A DNA stretch of 64,000 nucleotides, from positions 65,580,001 to 65,644,000 of the forward strand of contig OX465598.1 in assembly GCA_950022295.1 (NCBI GenBank). The letters are read 5' to 3'. The notes below the pieces were generated by a model. That model saw nothing but the letters and a program-made list of their open reading frames with translations, did no database searches and had not been told where the DNA came from. Source of the DNA: Bromus sterilis. Taxonomy: Eukaryota; Streptophyta; Magnoliopsida; Poales; Poaceae. Made by a program: the position numbers and the translations under genes. Position 1 is the first letter of the stretch, and each line of letters opens with the position of its first letter. Of the stretch, positions 11,489 to 23,903 are shown piece after piece.

Positions 11489-13002
11489 TGATACGTCCAA
11501 AATGCATCACTATTTTATATCGTAATTCATCCTTATTCATTGATATATTTTACATTACGATGTTGTTCTTATGTTGTTTTGGCTTATTTAACACAGTTTG
11601 CAACTTTCCGGTGCCGAAGCAGCAGACGCAGGATTCAGCGGTAAAAAGTGGACGCTGAGTTGCTGAAGAAGAATACCTCCAAATTACCTGAAAATTGACG
11701 GGGGGTATTTTCTAGAAGATTAACGAAGACTCGCCGAAGAGGGGCCAGAGGGGGGCCACAGGAGCCCCAGGTGGCCACCTGGCGTGGCCCCATCCCTGGC
11801 CGCGCCGGGAGGGTGCCTGGAGCCCTGGGGCCACTCCCGGCTCCCCCCTCTGACCTATATACTCCTCGTTACGCGAAAACCTAAAAGAAGAGAAGTTTTA
11901 CGGAGTTCCGCCGCTGCTCCGTGGCGGAAACATACAGAGAAGAAAAGGGCTCTCCGGCGGGGAGATTCCGCCGAGAAGATCACCTCCCGGAAGGGGAGAT
12001 CCTCGCCATTGTCATCACCATCATCACGGGCATCATCGAGATCATCATCAACATCATCCCCAACATCAGCACCATCTCCACCACCATCCAATCTCACCTC
12101 ACAAGTTTATCTTGTGTTATAATCCGTACTATCTAGCCTCTCTACTCTACCGGTGTTGATTACTACTTTGTGGTGAATGCTATTGAGTTTTTTTGGAGAA
12201 ATATCATTATGTCCAGATTGTTTATCATATATTTATCACCTCTGATCATGATCTCTTTTATGTCTTGTGAGTAGTTACTTTAGTTCTTGAGGACATGGGA
12301 TAAGTCTAGTTGTTAGTAGTCATATGATGTTGAAGTAATTTGTGTTGTTTGATATTTAAGTTGTGTTGTTATTTTCCTAGTGGTGTTGTGTGAGTCGAAC
12401 ACTCAACGCTTCGCCTTATTAAGGACCTAGGGGAATACATTGTGTATTAAGAATGCTTACGGTGGGTTGTCGGAGTGACAGAAACCTGAACCCTAGTTTG
12501 CACACTTTTGCACAAGGGACTAATGGATCCTTGATCTTATGGTTGCGGTTAGGCTTTGCCTTAATTTATATCTTGTATTTGCGGATGCTTGCAAGATGTT
12601 TAATCATAAGAGTGCACTTATCTTAGTATAGAATGTGTGCTAGCATAGATCCACCCACTCAACACTTATCAGCACAACACTTGTTATCGATACGGAGTAT
12701 GGCGAAAGCACGTGACTACCTCTCCATGTGTCCTCAAGAACGCTTTAGTCTTTATAAGTTCAGTTGCCAGGCTTATCCTTTTCTCAAAAGGACTGGCCCA
12801 CTTGCTGCTCCTCAGTACTATTTACTTTGCTTGCTTTTATCTTATTGTTTCTTATACCGAAAACCCCTAAAAAATTATCTTTCAGTGCTTGCAGTTATTC
12901 CTTGTCCAAAATCACCTATCAATACCTTTCGCTCCTCGTTGGGTTCGACACTCTTACTTACTGAAAACGCTGCAATAGATCCCTTTACGTTGAGGGTCAT
13001 CA
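11489..13002 (+). repeat. 3' LTR of element F
   Basis: The LTR matches 1232-2745 and has the same length, with many scattered substitutions concentrated in the first 400 bp. It ends CATCA and is followed by the TSD gtaca (13003-13007). Confidence 0.92.
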
Positions 13003-13346
13003 GTACACCCCTGCAGGGTTAAATCTTTTCGAGAAGTCGGGTCCACGGTTATGGACGACTTGAGACCTACTACTTGATCATAGACAACAACAACTGATAT
13101 AATCTTAATATAACTTGATCAATGTGTGTGTGCCTTGACTGCTTCTTCTTCGTCAGGATGTGAAGAGGAGGACAAGGATAGGATAGGTGTTATGCTTGCG
13201 TAAGTAGGTGGATAGCAGACTTGTTGGAGGCGATTCCTCATCGACTGCTTGGATTCTTATCTTACTCTCTGGATCGTTAGCCACTTCATAATGCTAGTGC
13301 GGCAGCAACCTCACCACTTACCCCATCCTTACCGTCAACTACTAGT
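13003..13346 (+). mobile_element. Long LTR 'C', segment 2 of 4
   Basis: It starts with the second copy of the F TSD (13003-13007) and continues the C sequence that stopped at 1231. The inverted copy at 20120-20465 reads straight through this junction. Its last five bases (ctagt) are the TSD of the next insertion. Confidence 0.8.
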
Positions 13347-15055
13347 TGTTGGATATGTGCCCTAGAGACAAATTAATAAAGATATTTGTCACATATCCGT
13401 TTTGTTCATAATACGTTTTATACTGTGCTATAAATGTATTACTTCGAAATACTAATACAGGTGTAGTATAAAACATGGTCCGTAGTTTAACTCGGGTAAA
13501 CTATCTCATTGGGCAATTGATTGATCAAGCTTTCCTGATCATGGCGACACTTAAGTCCATTGACAATGAGGTCATATCGTTAAGGGGAATGATGTGATGG
13601 ACGTACACCCACCTAAAGTATTGCAATGTGATCGAGTCACATAGTTCAGCGTTGCTATGACTTTGTAACGTATGGCTTAGTCCTTAGACCGTAATGATCA
13701 TACGTAATTGTCATCTATGAGGAGACTTTGATTTGTATCCCACCGCCTGACTGAAATATGTTGGCTATAACAGTGCATTTTGGGTATTCCGAAATAGATG
13801 GTTGATGAGTATGTTAATAGATCAGAGCGGGATTTGTCAGTCCTTGTCACAGGACAGGTACTCTGGGCCCACTCGGTGATATTGCATCAACACCTTGCAA
13901 GGACGTGACTAGGTCACAAGAGATGCAATGATCATGGACGAGAGAAGTTGTTTGTTGTGAATGAGATGTGAACACGGTATGTAGGATACCGACGAACAAA
14001 CCTCGGCCAAACAAAGTACCGCTGCACAAAGGGATTACGTCGTATCGTTAACGGTTTCCAAAAGCGATCGAAGTTCATTCGATGGAAGCGCAGGGGCTGT
14101 CAAGGATTGTAACCAGGTCCAACTGACTAGTCATTGGTCAATGAGAAGAGTCTCGACCATGTCTGTTGTTTCCCGGACCGTTAGGGTGTTACACTTAAGG
14201 GCAATCGATGCATAGGACAGTTACGGGATCAATCGGTGAAATAGGAGGAATCACCGGAATAGTTCTGGAGGAGGACGGAATGGTTTCCGGACATTTTGAA
14301 TAGTTCAAAATAATGTTTAATTGTTTTAATAATGTTTTATTATTTAATTATCTAAATTAAATATTTAAAACATATTAAATAAATTAAAAAATGGGAAAAA
14401 GGCTAAATGGGCCCATGGGGCCCATTAAGGGAGGAGGGGGTCTCCCCCCTTGGGCTTGGCGCCAAGGGTGGGGCCCACCACCCCCCTTGGCCGGCGCACT
14501 CCCCCCCCTTGGGAGTTTAGTCCCACATGGGGGAGGGGAGGAGGATGGCACCCCCCTTGGCCTATATAAGGAGGGGTAGACCCCCTTTTTCCAACACACC
14601 AATATCTCCTTCTTCCTCCTTCTCCTTCCCGGAAGTGGACTCCCCTTGTTTGGAGTCTGCACCTGGATTGGAGTTCTCCACCATAAGGCAAGCCGTCGTT
14701 CTGCTAGAGTCGGGATACGTAGTCGTCTTTCTTCCGCTGCTCGCCTGGTTCGGGGCCCGGGAGGAACATCGATTGTATCGTACGTGTATAATCTCTTCGA
14801 GGCACTACACCTGTGGTGCTACTTCGTCGCTGGAGGTTTACCGGGAGTCATCCTCGCCGGTGGTGGTCTTCTACACGACAGGAAGGTCGTAGTTCCGAGT
14901 CTACGCCAGCCACGTTCGCAAGAACGTTTCCCTCTTTCCGTCTTCAAAGGTATGAACACCGATTCCCTCCGTTACATTACATCGCCATAGCATAGATCTT
15001 GGGTTCGGGTACCGTAGGTATGAAAAAATTATGTTTTCTGCCCCGTATCCCAACA
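13347..15055 (+). mobile_element. Solo Angela/BARE1-like Copia LTR
   Basis: The 1,709-bp insertion starts TGTTGGATATGTGCCCTAGAG and ends CCCAACA, with TSD ctagt at 13342-13346 and 15056-15060. Its start, the ACTCTGGGCCCACTCGGTGA block near 13860 and its end match the 5' LTR at 61075-62817, which has a tRNA-iMet primer site. A TATA-type sequence (cctatataag) lies near 14560. No internal domain is present, so it is a solo LTR. Confidence 0.88.
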
Positions 15056-15438
15056 CTAGTTGTCCTAGAATGACGAGTGATGAAGTCCTTGCTGGGTCAG
15101 ATGACCACTACAGATGGATGCTGAGTAGTTATGTACTCATGATACTACCCCCAAACTCTTTTCAGGGTTCTTGATCGACAACAATTATGGTGATCGACGT
15201 TTCACGTGGAGACTCGACGACGACTAGTTAGGCGGATCTCGGCGGAGGGCCTGGACCCGTGTGGTTATGGGGATCGACGTTTTTCTCTTTGCCAGTAGGC
15301 ATTTGATTGTAGTCTGTACTCAGACATGTATCTTCCGCTGATGTAATGTATTTAAGGCAGTTGTATGCCGATTGTATGAGATGTTGTATCCTTGTAGCTG
15401 TAATGTTGTGATATCATGTTGGAAATCTGGGGCATATG
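15056..15438 (+). mobile_element. Long LTR 'C', segment 3 of 4
   Basis: C sequence resumes after the solo LTR and is cut by Copia element E, whose TSD atatg is 15434-15438. It aligns with the reverse complement of about 19735-20115 in the inverted C copy. Confidence 0.8.
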
Positions 15439-16693
15439 TGAAAGTCCAAGTATGTGATCAGAGGGGGAGGGGGTGAATGATCACTTCAATATTTTCGACT
15501 GAAACTTTTGAAGTGAAACATAAGTAGTGCGGAATAGTGAAGTAAAACTGGAAGCGAAACTAAATGCAGCGAATCAAAACACATTGAAGCATAACTGTGA
15601 AGCAAATGCAATACTGAAGGTAAATGCTTGAAGTAAAACGAACTGGGACTCGGCGATGTTTGTTCGACCAGTTCACGCTCTGCAAAGCGCTACGTCTGGT
15701 TGGAGGGACTGGTGATTGAACTCCTGGAGCAAATCTCTCTCCGTCCGTTGCTCCACTGCACCAAACTCCTTGAGCTTGGTCAGTTCTTCACTCGTGGTTG
15801 ATTATTGAGGAAATCACCGAAACCTTTGACAAACTGGACTTCGAGGCGACAATTACTCTTCGTTCTCTGAAGAACAACTCTCTAACCGTCTAGGAGAATT
15901 GCAGTTCTCCAAGATAAAAAGGCTAGCAAGCTTTCACCTAAGTCATCTCGAATCTACTCAGATCAATGGGACTTAGGCTTCAGTATCTGGATTTTGGGTT
16001 TTGCTTCGGTGGCGTTTTGGGGTTGCTCTCTACAATCTCTCTTGGAATATTCTCGGAGCAGCCACCCACAAATGGAGGAGGGGCGGCGTATTTATAGTTG
16101 GCGATCCCGAGGTGCGGAATGACCAAATTGACCCGAGGTGACAGCTTGACACGTGTCCACAACGGTCGGATTTTTCATCAATACGCAACTTTACTTGAGG
16201 AACAAGTAAAGCTGACTCACGGACTTAGTTCTGCTTCAGTAGCCAAAGAATGAAGTCTTTGCTACCGAAACTTAACTTAGTGCACATGAGATTTCTTCAC
16301 TCAGGCTTCTCATTTGGTTTTGATTTGATCTGAGCATTTCTCAGTGACTTCGGTGTCCACAAACTAAATACCCCTCTTGATAGTACGGTTTGTCCTATGA
16401 CTCAGAGAACCAAAAAAGAACTACACAAAAACATCTAAGTCTTGCGCCGTCCTCTTCATTTCCTTCAATGAGTAGAGCTTCAGGACACCTTCATTTTTGG
16501 GGGTCATCCTTCGTGATTAAGCTTCGCTCCGTGGGTAATGCTTCGATAACTTGAAGATCTTCCCTGAAGCTTTATCACTTAGCTTGTCCTTCAGGAACCT
16601 ATACAACTGTTTACACTAGAAAACATTGTTAGTTCCTCTACTGTCTTGTCCAACAATATCCAAAACACACGGGGGCAAAACTTTGCTCTTACA
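15439..16693 (-). repeat. 3' LTR of element E
   Basis: On the minus strand the LTR runs TGTAAGAGC to ACTTTCA. It is complete at 1,255 bp, and its inner end borders the polypurine tract. Confidence 0.9.
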
Positions 16694-16706
16694 ATCCCCC
16701 CTTTTT
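16694..16706 (-). other. Polypurine tract of element E
   Basis: On the minus strand AAAAAGGGGGGAT directly precedes the 3' LTR. Together with the minus-strand ORFs it fixes the orientation. Confidence 0.8.
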
Positions 16707-17222
16707 GGACTATTGTTGACAAAACAGACATCGAAAAAGATATTGAAGTTTTTGTGAAGTGATGGGACAAACTCTAAGATATGAAGTTTTGGCTCCCCCT
16801 GAATGCAAGCATCGAAGATTTATTTAATCGAAGTTAATGCTTGAGATGATTTTCTTCGGTGGAGAGCAAAACAGATATCTTAGCGAATACAATTGCATTT
16901 GAAGATATATATCCTGGAATGTATGCAATTGCTTCCAATGACCTGTGACTTAGAAAATAATAACCACCTGCAAGATAGAAGATACGAAGCAATACTTGCA
17001 AGCAAAGGGGTTATTAAAACTTAAGCGTAGCACAGGAGTAGCATGACCGAAGTTAAACTTAAGTTACAACCCAATCGAAGATAATGGAATGTTTGTTGTA
17101 ACTTAAGCAAACGAAGCAAATAGCAAACCCTTTCCCCGATGCAAAACTAACTCATCGATGCCCTCATTCTCCCCCTTTTTGTCAATGATTGGACAAAAGG
17201 TTGAGAAAAAGGTTTGAGAGAA
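16707..17222 (-). other. 3' untranslated region of element E
   Basis: About 0.5 kb between the ORF3 stop and the polypurine tract. It contains no recognised domain. Confidence 0.5.
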
Positions 17223-19636
17223 CTATTGCACGGCATCTGCACCCTGAGGACCCGACGAAGCTGTGCTTGACGAAGACTCATCTGACGAAGATTGATCACC
17301 TGAGGATTCTTCTTCGGAAGAAGACGTGGTAATAGCTTCGTGGCGTGTCTGAGTGATGAGGTTGATGTCGAGGTCGCTGTCGTCGAGGCCGTCGTCGTCC
17401 TTTGAAGTGATGGAGTCATTATCGGAGACGGTGTCAGGCCGGATGGGTTCAGGATCGTTGACGAACAATACTTCATCAATCTTTTGCAGAGGAGGGATCT
17501 TCTGATTCGGGCGGTCCACTGAGTCATCACGTGAAAAGTCTCGCTGGAGGTGCTCATACTCTTTGTAGATGCGATCTTTACGAAGGCCTTTTACAGAGTT
17601 GAACTTCCGGAGTCCCTTCCAGGAATGGCGTTTGAGAACACGCAGATACTGATTGTTGTTAAGAACAATGTTTCCCACTCTGTTGATCTCATCAGCAAGA
17701 AATTGCATTTGGCGTTGATTGGCTTCAATGTAATTCTCAAGCATTTGCTGCGTGCGAAGATTAACTTCAAAATGATGGCAGTCTGTCTGGAACTTCTTTG
17801 ATAAGTTTCGCTCATTGACTTCATGGCGAACACCAACATATGTGGCAAATGGATCATGGGTTTCCTCAGCAATGCCAACGAGTCACGCACTGGGGGCGAG
17901 AAAAGCTTCGGGTGATGGCGAGCCACAAAGTCTTCGTTCCTGCCATAGTCACAAATAACTTGCAGCCAGGGAGCATAGGGTTTCAGTGTGAATGGTAGCT
18001 CCGCTGCATGAACCAAATTCCTAATGAAGCAGTCTTCAAAGTCAAAGAGAAGACCATGAGTGAGCTTCATAATAGCATGCCTTGTTTTAGGATAAAGATT
18101 CGATTCTTCCGAAGCTGTACTCAAGGGAATCAATGAGTTGGACAAGATGTAGAACCAAGTCCTTGAAATGAAATTCAAATGCTTCGGGCGAATGTTTTGT
18201 GGAATATAGTTTGCAGTGACTTCAGGATCCAACAGAGTAGAAAATTCTTCTTCAGTCAGATCAGGTTCTAGGTGAATCTTTTCATGAACTCCAGAATGCC
18301 TTGGAATATTGACAATTTCCATGAATTCAGCAGAGGACATTCTGAAGACTTTGCCTTGTATCATCCATTCCAGCGGCCAAGAGCTGGGATCATTGGCTTC
18401 ACCAGACACATAAAGGGTTGCATAGAATTGCTTGATGAGCTCTGAGTTGAAAGGAGTGCTCAACGCAAACAACCGAGTCAAATTCTGGTTTTCAATTGTT
18501 TCGAGGACGTTCTGAAAGCAGGAGGCAGTGGAAAGACTTCGTATGTCCAGAAACTTGTGCCTAAACAGAACTCCTTGTTGACAGAAGACTTTGGTGTATA
18601 AGATTTTTTGCTCAGCAGTCCAAAAGCGTAGATCATCAGCTGTGCGGTCAGAAGCATAAGGACTAACACCAAAGAATCGATGGCGCTTCCTGTGCTGTTC
18701 CAGGTTGAATTCCGGGCCATGCCTTGAAGGATAACCAGCACCCTTGAATATAGGAAAAGTTTCACGAGGGTAGTTGGAGTCAAGCTGGGTATCTTGGCAG
18801 GGGCGCGAACGCTCGCGAATCCTTTGCAGAGGAGCAACTTGATTGGCTCTTGAAGGGCCAGCAGATTGAGCGACTATAAGCGCTTGCTCTTGCGACAGAT
18901 TCAGAATTTGGACTTGCTCTTCTTCGTCATCATGTGCTTCGGTATCGGGCACATGGGCTTCAGAATCTAGAACTATTCTGGCGGGGGAAAAGTCTCGGGT
19001 TACTTGGGTTCTGGAGTGGGTTGGGGATGGTGCATTAGCTTCATGGGGAGGTGATGGAGGTGGTGCGGGAGCAACTGGTGGAGTGGGAATCCTTTGTGGT
19101 TCGGGGTTTGGAGCACGGATGGGTGTGGGAACACGAGGTGGTATGGGTGTGGGTGTTCGAGCAGTCGTTGGAGTGGGGGTAGGAGCTCTTTTTGGTTGAG
19201 TTTGCTTGGGGGTGGTTCTGGTAGGAGGAGGTGTGGGAGTTTTGGTGGGTGGAGCTGAAGGCTTTGATGTCGTCTTGGATGGCTTTGGCTTCGGTGCAGA
19301 AGTGGGAACAGCTTCAGGAGATTCCGGTGGTTGTTCATCACTTGTATCCATGTCTGCGGCTGAGGCCAAAGTAACCTTGCGCTTCTTGGTGGTTCTCTTC
19401 TTGGGTGAGGGTCCTGTTGCCTTTGATGCAGCATGCTTGGGAGATGGTGGTGCAACAACTCGTTCAGCTTCGGGCGAAGCCTTGCGCTTCCTTGAATCCC
19501 TTTCCATAATGGAAGCATTATGGGTCTTCACCATGTCATCTACAGCGGCCTTGACTTTGCCTTTGAAGATTTTGATATTGTCCTTGTTGGTGGAATTGAC
19601 TTCTGTCACTTGTTGAAGCAACTTCAGGGCGTGCTG
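17223..19636 (-). pseudogene. Post-pol ORF3 of element E, C-terminal part
   Basis: This is the downstream part of a third ORF that starts at 25525 and is interrupted by a 4.27-kb insertion. It resumes at the TSD (19632-19636), where ...EEFKQH joins ALKLLQQV. It encodes a basic segment rich in KKRT and KRK, then a long proline/threonine-rich linker (about 19010-19290). Next is a globular part with LTRLFALSTPFNSELIKQFY and SSAEFMEIVN, then an acidic serine-rich tail ending at 17223. A single-base frameshift lies near 17881: the frame of the globular part ends just beyond, and AEETHDPFATYVGVRHEV continues in another frame. The globular part recalls ORF1-like plant transposon proteins of unknown function; this is a weak resemblance and no function is claimed. 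Confidence 0.7.
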
Positions 19637-22600
19637 TGTAAGGCCAGATATGCGGTACTGTTCCAAATCTAGATGTTTTCGTCCAGATCCGGGGACGAAG
19701 CACATATCGGTCCCACCGCGACATATGACGAAGTCATATGCCCCGGATTTCCAACATGATATCGCAACATTACAGATACAAGGGTACAACATCTCATACA
19801 ATCGGCATACAACTGCCTCAAATACAATACAACAGCGGAAGATACATGTCTGAGTACAGACTACAAGTAAATGCCTAGTGGCAAAGAGAAAACATCGATC
19901 CCATAACCACACGGGTCCAGACCCTCCGCCGGGATCCGCCTAACTAGTCGTCGTCGAGTCTCCACGTGAAACGTCGATCACCATACCTGTCGTCCATCAA
20001 GAACCCTGAAATGAGTTTGGGGGTAGTATCATGAGTACAGAGGTACTCAGCATCCAACTGTAGTGGTCATCTGACCCAGCAAGGACTTCATCACTCGTCA
20101 TTCAAGGACAACTAGTAGTTTACGGTAAGGAAGGGGTAAGTGGTGAGGTTGCTGTCGCACTAGCATTTATGAAGTGTCTAACGATCTAGAGAGTAAGGTA
20201 AGAAGCCAAGCATTCGATGAGGAATCGCCTCCAACAAGTCTTGCTATCAACTACATACGCAAACATAACACCTATCCTATCCTTGTCCTCCTCTTCGCAT
20301 CCCAACGAAGAAGAAGCAGTCAAGTCACACACACGTTGATCAAGTTATATTAATATTATCTCAGTTGTTGTTGTCTATGAACAAGGAGTAGGTCTCAAGT
20401 CGTCCATAACCGTGGACACGGCTTCTCGAAAAGATTTAACCCTGCAGGGGTGTACCAACTGCCCATTACAAGGCTCCGCACGCACGCCCATCTCTCTCAG
20501 TTGCTACCCATCACAGGCAACCATTTTATGATTTAGTTCCAAGATATCCGAAACGACAGGTCCCTCTACCTAGCAACGAACAAATCCGGGTGGCCCCCGG
20601 GGAGTCGACACCCAATCCAAAAGCTGGCCACGCTCTCGGATCGGACTCTTCCGTCTCAACAGGGTTTGGGTTACCGAGACGCCTCACGTGAGGCCTCGGG
20701 CCCTCGCCGGTCAAAGGTGGACCAATAGGGGATACGAAGTCCTCACTGGTCTGGGTTGTTTTAAAGGATGTCTGCCAGGAGCTACCCGACAGGCATATAT
20801 GCATGGTTTTCAAATGGTAAATCAGCTTGGGCCACCTCTAGAAATGTTTGAAGCTAGATAGGTAAGAAAAGGGGACCCCATAAAATCCCACACGTTGTTA
20901 GGCACGCTTAGTCTTAAAACCAATACCCGGAACTCGGATCCTAGGTGACTCGAATGGAACAAAGCGTCGGGGCGGGATAGCCTAGACCTTCCATCCTTCG
21001 TCGAGTATAATCAACATTATAATAATCATATCATCAACAACAATAATAATAATGTGATATCCCAAACCAAAGAGTCACAGGGTAACATCATAGCATCCTA
21101 AGCATGCATACTAAGCAGGGGCTGAGCAACGAGCAATAGTAACATAGCAGTACAAGGTTTGCTGGGAAGGGACATGGCTGTATCGGTTAGAAAGAGGCTG
21201 TAAACATGTGGTAGGATCAAACATCGAACCTAACCTATACTAGCATGCAAACCGCTGGTTGAAATATAATGGATCATAAGTAATGTATAGTCCTTGCCTG
21301 TTCATAAGTCGGGTTCCGAAGGTGTAGTTGATCGCAAGCTCGCATCGTCTCCGAGAGGTACCCGCGGAAGCACACAAGACGATAAACACTGGAAAGCACT
21401 CAACGAGCAAGAACTCTATTACTACGGGGCAACACAAGATCAAGAATACAACACACGACACGGCAACGCGATACGGATCTATCGTCGAGAACGGTTACTA
21501 ACAGTTTAAGTGGGGTATCGGTCGCACACGACGAATACCGCACGCTTACGGTGGTTCAAGTTCCTTAGCTACAGGTGATCAATCAACGGTTATTAACATG
21601 GCAACTCAAGCAAGCATGGCATAGCACACAAACATGGCAAAAGGTGAAGCACAAAGTAAACTATCTACGCTAGTCAATTTAAGTGAGGCACAACCTAAAC
21701 ATGGCATAACACTAAGTGCCGCACGATGATTAAAACATTTGGTACCGTTCTGTCCTAAACCATATTTTAGGTTGGTTAACAGCAGAAAAAAATAGCATAA
21801 ACACAAAGTACACGAAAAACTAATCAAGTTACATATAAGGCACACCCCAAACGGAGTTACGGTTAAAAAGATACAAGCAAAACAAGTTACGGGCACAAAC
21901 TGCCAACATCACGAAGCACACTTGAGAGCAAAGCATAAACAGGATGATCAATGCAAACATGCTCACAAATGACTTGAAATTAAAGTAGACATGACATGGA
22001 AGGCATGGCAAAAGGAATCATGCAATTAGGCATCATGGATCAAAAGATATTAAGCAAACAACATGGCATTACAAAGTAACAGACTTAGAGAAAAACAGAG
22101 GTGGCTGTCAAAAACAGCAGCATAGCAACTTTGGAGCTAAATAACTATATGACCAGAAAGCATATCATGGCAATGCAATACACGGGATGAAAGTAGACAT
22201 GATGCTTAACAATATTCAATTAGAATCACTCAATTCCGATAAACGGTTGCGAAGCAATCGTCGACCGAAGTTGCAATAAAATAACAGTTTTCAGCACAGC
22301 AACACAATAACATCATGATCACCACTTTGGAGCAAGATTTAATACAGCTAAAGCACCCAAACATGGCAAGTTAAAGCATGGAATTTAAGTACACATGATG
22401 CTTAACACATAGGAGAAAGAATCAATGCAATAGGCCTCATGGATTTGTTACAATCATCATGCAAAGTTGCAACAAAATAATAACAGCAGCACATGATAGC
22501 AAAAGTAGCAGTTTAACGGCCTGATGCCCACTTCAGCACACAATTACACCATCAAGATGAGCTCAAATGCAAAAACTTTCTACATACGAATGCTAGAGCA

Positions 22601-23903
22601 CGCAAAACTGAGCAACTTTCGTTTTGGGGGCACGTTCATCGGAGCTACGGTTTAACGGGAAATCGCAGTGCAAAATTGAATCAGCAAACAGTTTTTACAG
22701 GACTTAGAAAAAAATAAGAAGACAGAGGGGGAAAAAACGGGGCCTCACCCCTGTTGGGCTCGTCCCAAGTGGCCTGGCTGGCCGCGGACTGGGCCAGTGG
22801 CGCCTGGCTCGGGCTGGCTGGCCAGGGAGCTGGTGGGCTGCCGGTGGTGGGCTGGCCCACGGGGGCGGCTGGGACGAGCGCTGGCCGGCTCGGGCTCCTC
22901 CCGAGCTCGACCAGGGGCGGGTGGCGGCGGCGGCCAACTCCGGCTGGCCACCGGAGCGAGGCAGGGCGCGGAGCAGGCACGGGGGCGCGTGGATCCGGTG
23001 GTGGCCACAGGCGGCGAGGGGCGCAGGGCGGCGGCCTGTGAGCCCCGAGCTCGACGGCGGCTCGGCGAGCTCCAGCTCGTCTCCATGGCGCGGCGGCGCT
23101 GGCCCGTTGGCGTCCTGCAGGGGAAACGAGGCGGGGTGAGAGGGAGGAGAAAGGAAGGTGCAGGAGGAGAGGGAGGCGCGGGGGAGAGGAGAGGGCCGGC
23201 GGCCTGTGTGCTGGCCGGAGATGACGGCGGCGGCTCGGCCTCCATGGGCGGCGGGCACGTGCGGTTGGTGAGGAAGGAGAGAGAGAAGGGGCTACGTGGC
23301 GCGCCCGTAGCCTCCGATCTGCGATCCGACGGTCCAAAATTGCCAGGGAGAAAAATTCCAGATCTGGAGGCTCTTGGCTGCCTATTTTGGCTAGGAAAAC
23401 CCTAGAAATGGGTGGGAGTGTGGTGGTCTTTATATAGTCCCGGTGGCTGGCAGTTTGCAAAAACATCTCTGGTTTTTCTCTCGCGCGCGTGGTGCTCACG
23501 TTTCTGACCGCCGGGGTCCGCAGTACCTCCGATTCGGGTAAAACTTTGAACTGCGCGATCAGCGCGTCGAGCCAGAGGCGTTCACCTCGCGCTGGAACCG
23601 TTCCGAAAACACTTTCCGGCGCGCTATAAAAATATCTCGTTTAATTATTAAACGGGGTTTTTCGTTCCGTTGGCTGCGGCTGGTCTTGTGCGGTTTTCGC
23701 GACGGTGATCGGGTGAAACCCGGTGTCGCAAAGGTCGAGTGTCAGGGTGGCAAGGGTCGGTCTCCGTCCGGTACGAGATAAGAGGGGGGAAAATAATCGC
23801 CGATCGATAAATCGGGGATGCAAACACCGCAAACAAATCAGACAATCAAACAATTCACACCGAAAACAAAATTTTAAATTTTTGCAAAAACTGGGTTGTT
23901 ACA
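19637..23903 (-). mobile_element. Long solo LTR of the C family (inverted copy C')
   Basis: The 4,267-bp insertion has ends TGTAAGG...GTTGTTACA and the TSD tgctg (19632-19636 and 23904-23908). Its left 1.45 kb is the reverse complement of C. Left and right ends do not repeat each other, and I found no primer site or protein domain, so it looks like one very long LTR. On the minus strand a TATA-like element (TATATAAAG, about 23428-23436) sits about 470 bp from the 5' end, followed by a GC-rich leader (22740-23350). The size resembles LARD-type LTRs of Triticeae, but the family name is not certain. ORFs in the GC-rich part are not conserved coding sequence. Confidence 0.82.

Larger units (their letters stand above)
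1232..13002 (+). mobile_element. Athila-type Ty3/Gypsy retrotransposon F, full length
   Basis: The element has two 1,514-bp LTRs starting TGATACGTCC and ending CATCA, flanked by the 5-bp TSD gtaca (1227-1231 and 13003-13007). A tRNA-Asp-type primer binding site follows the 5' LTR and a polypurine tract precedes the 3' LTR. Domain order is gag, protease, RT, RNase H, integrase, which is Gypsy order, and residues after the integrase catalytic Glu resemble Athila-lineage elements. A small coiled-coil ORF follows pol. A 1,457-bp solo LTR sits inside at 8873-10329. The LTRs differ at many positions, especially in the first 400 bp, so the insertion is not very recent. Pol carries several lesions and is not functional. 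Confidence 0.92.

Noticed and set aside
14384..14990. ORFs in the solo Angela-like LTR
   Set aside because: The region is U3/R of an LTR; ORFs differ between the three LTR copies.
22681..23499. Long overlapping ORFs on both strands in a GC-rich block
   Set aside because: They lie in the leader part of a long LTR, are open in several frames because of GC bias, and show no domain.
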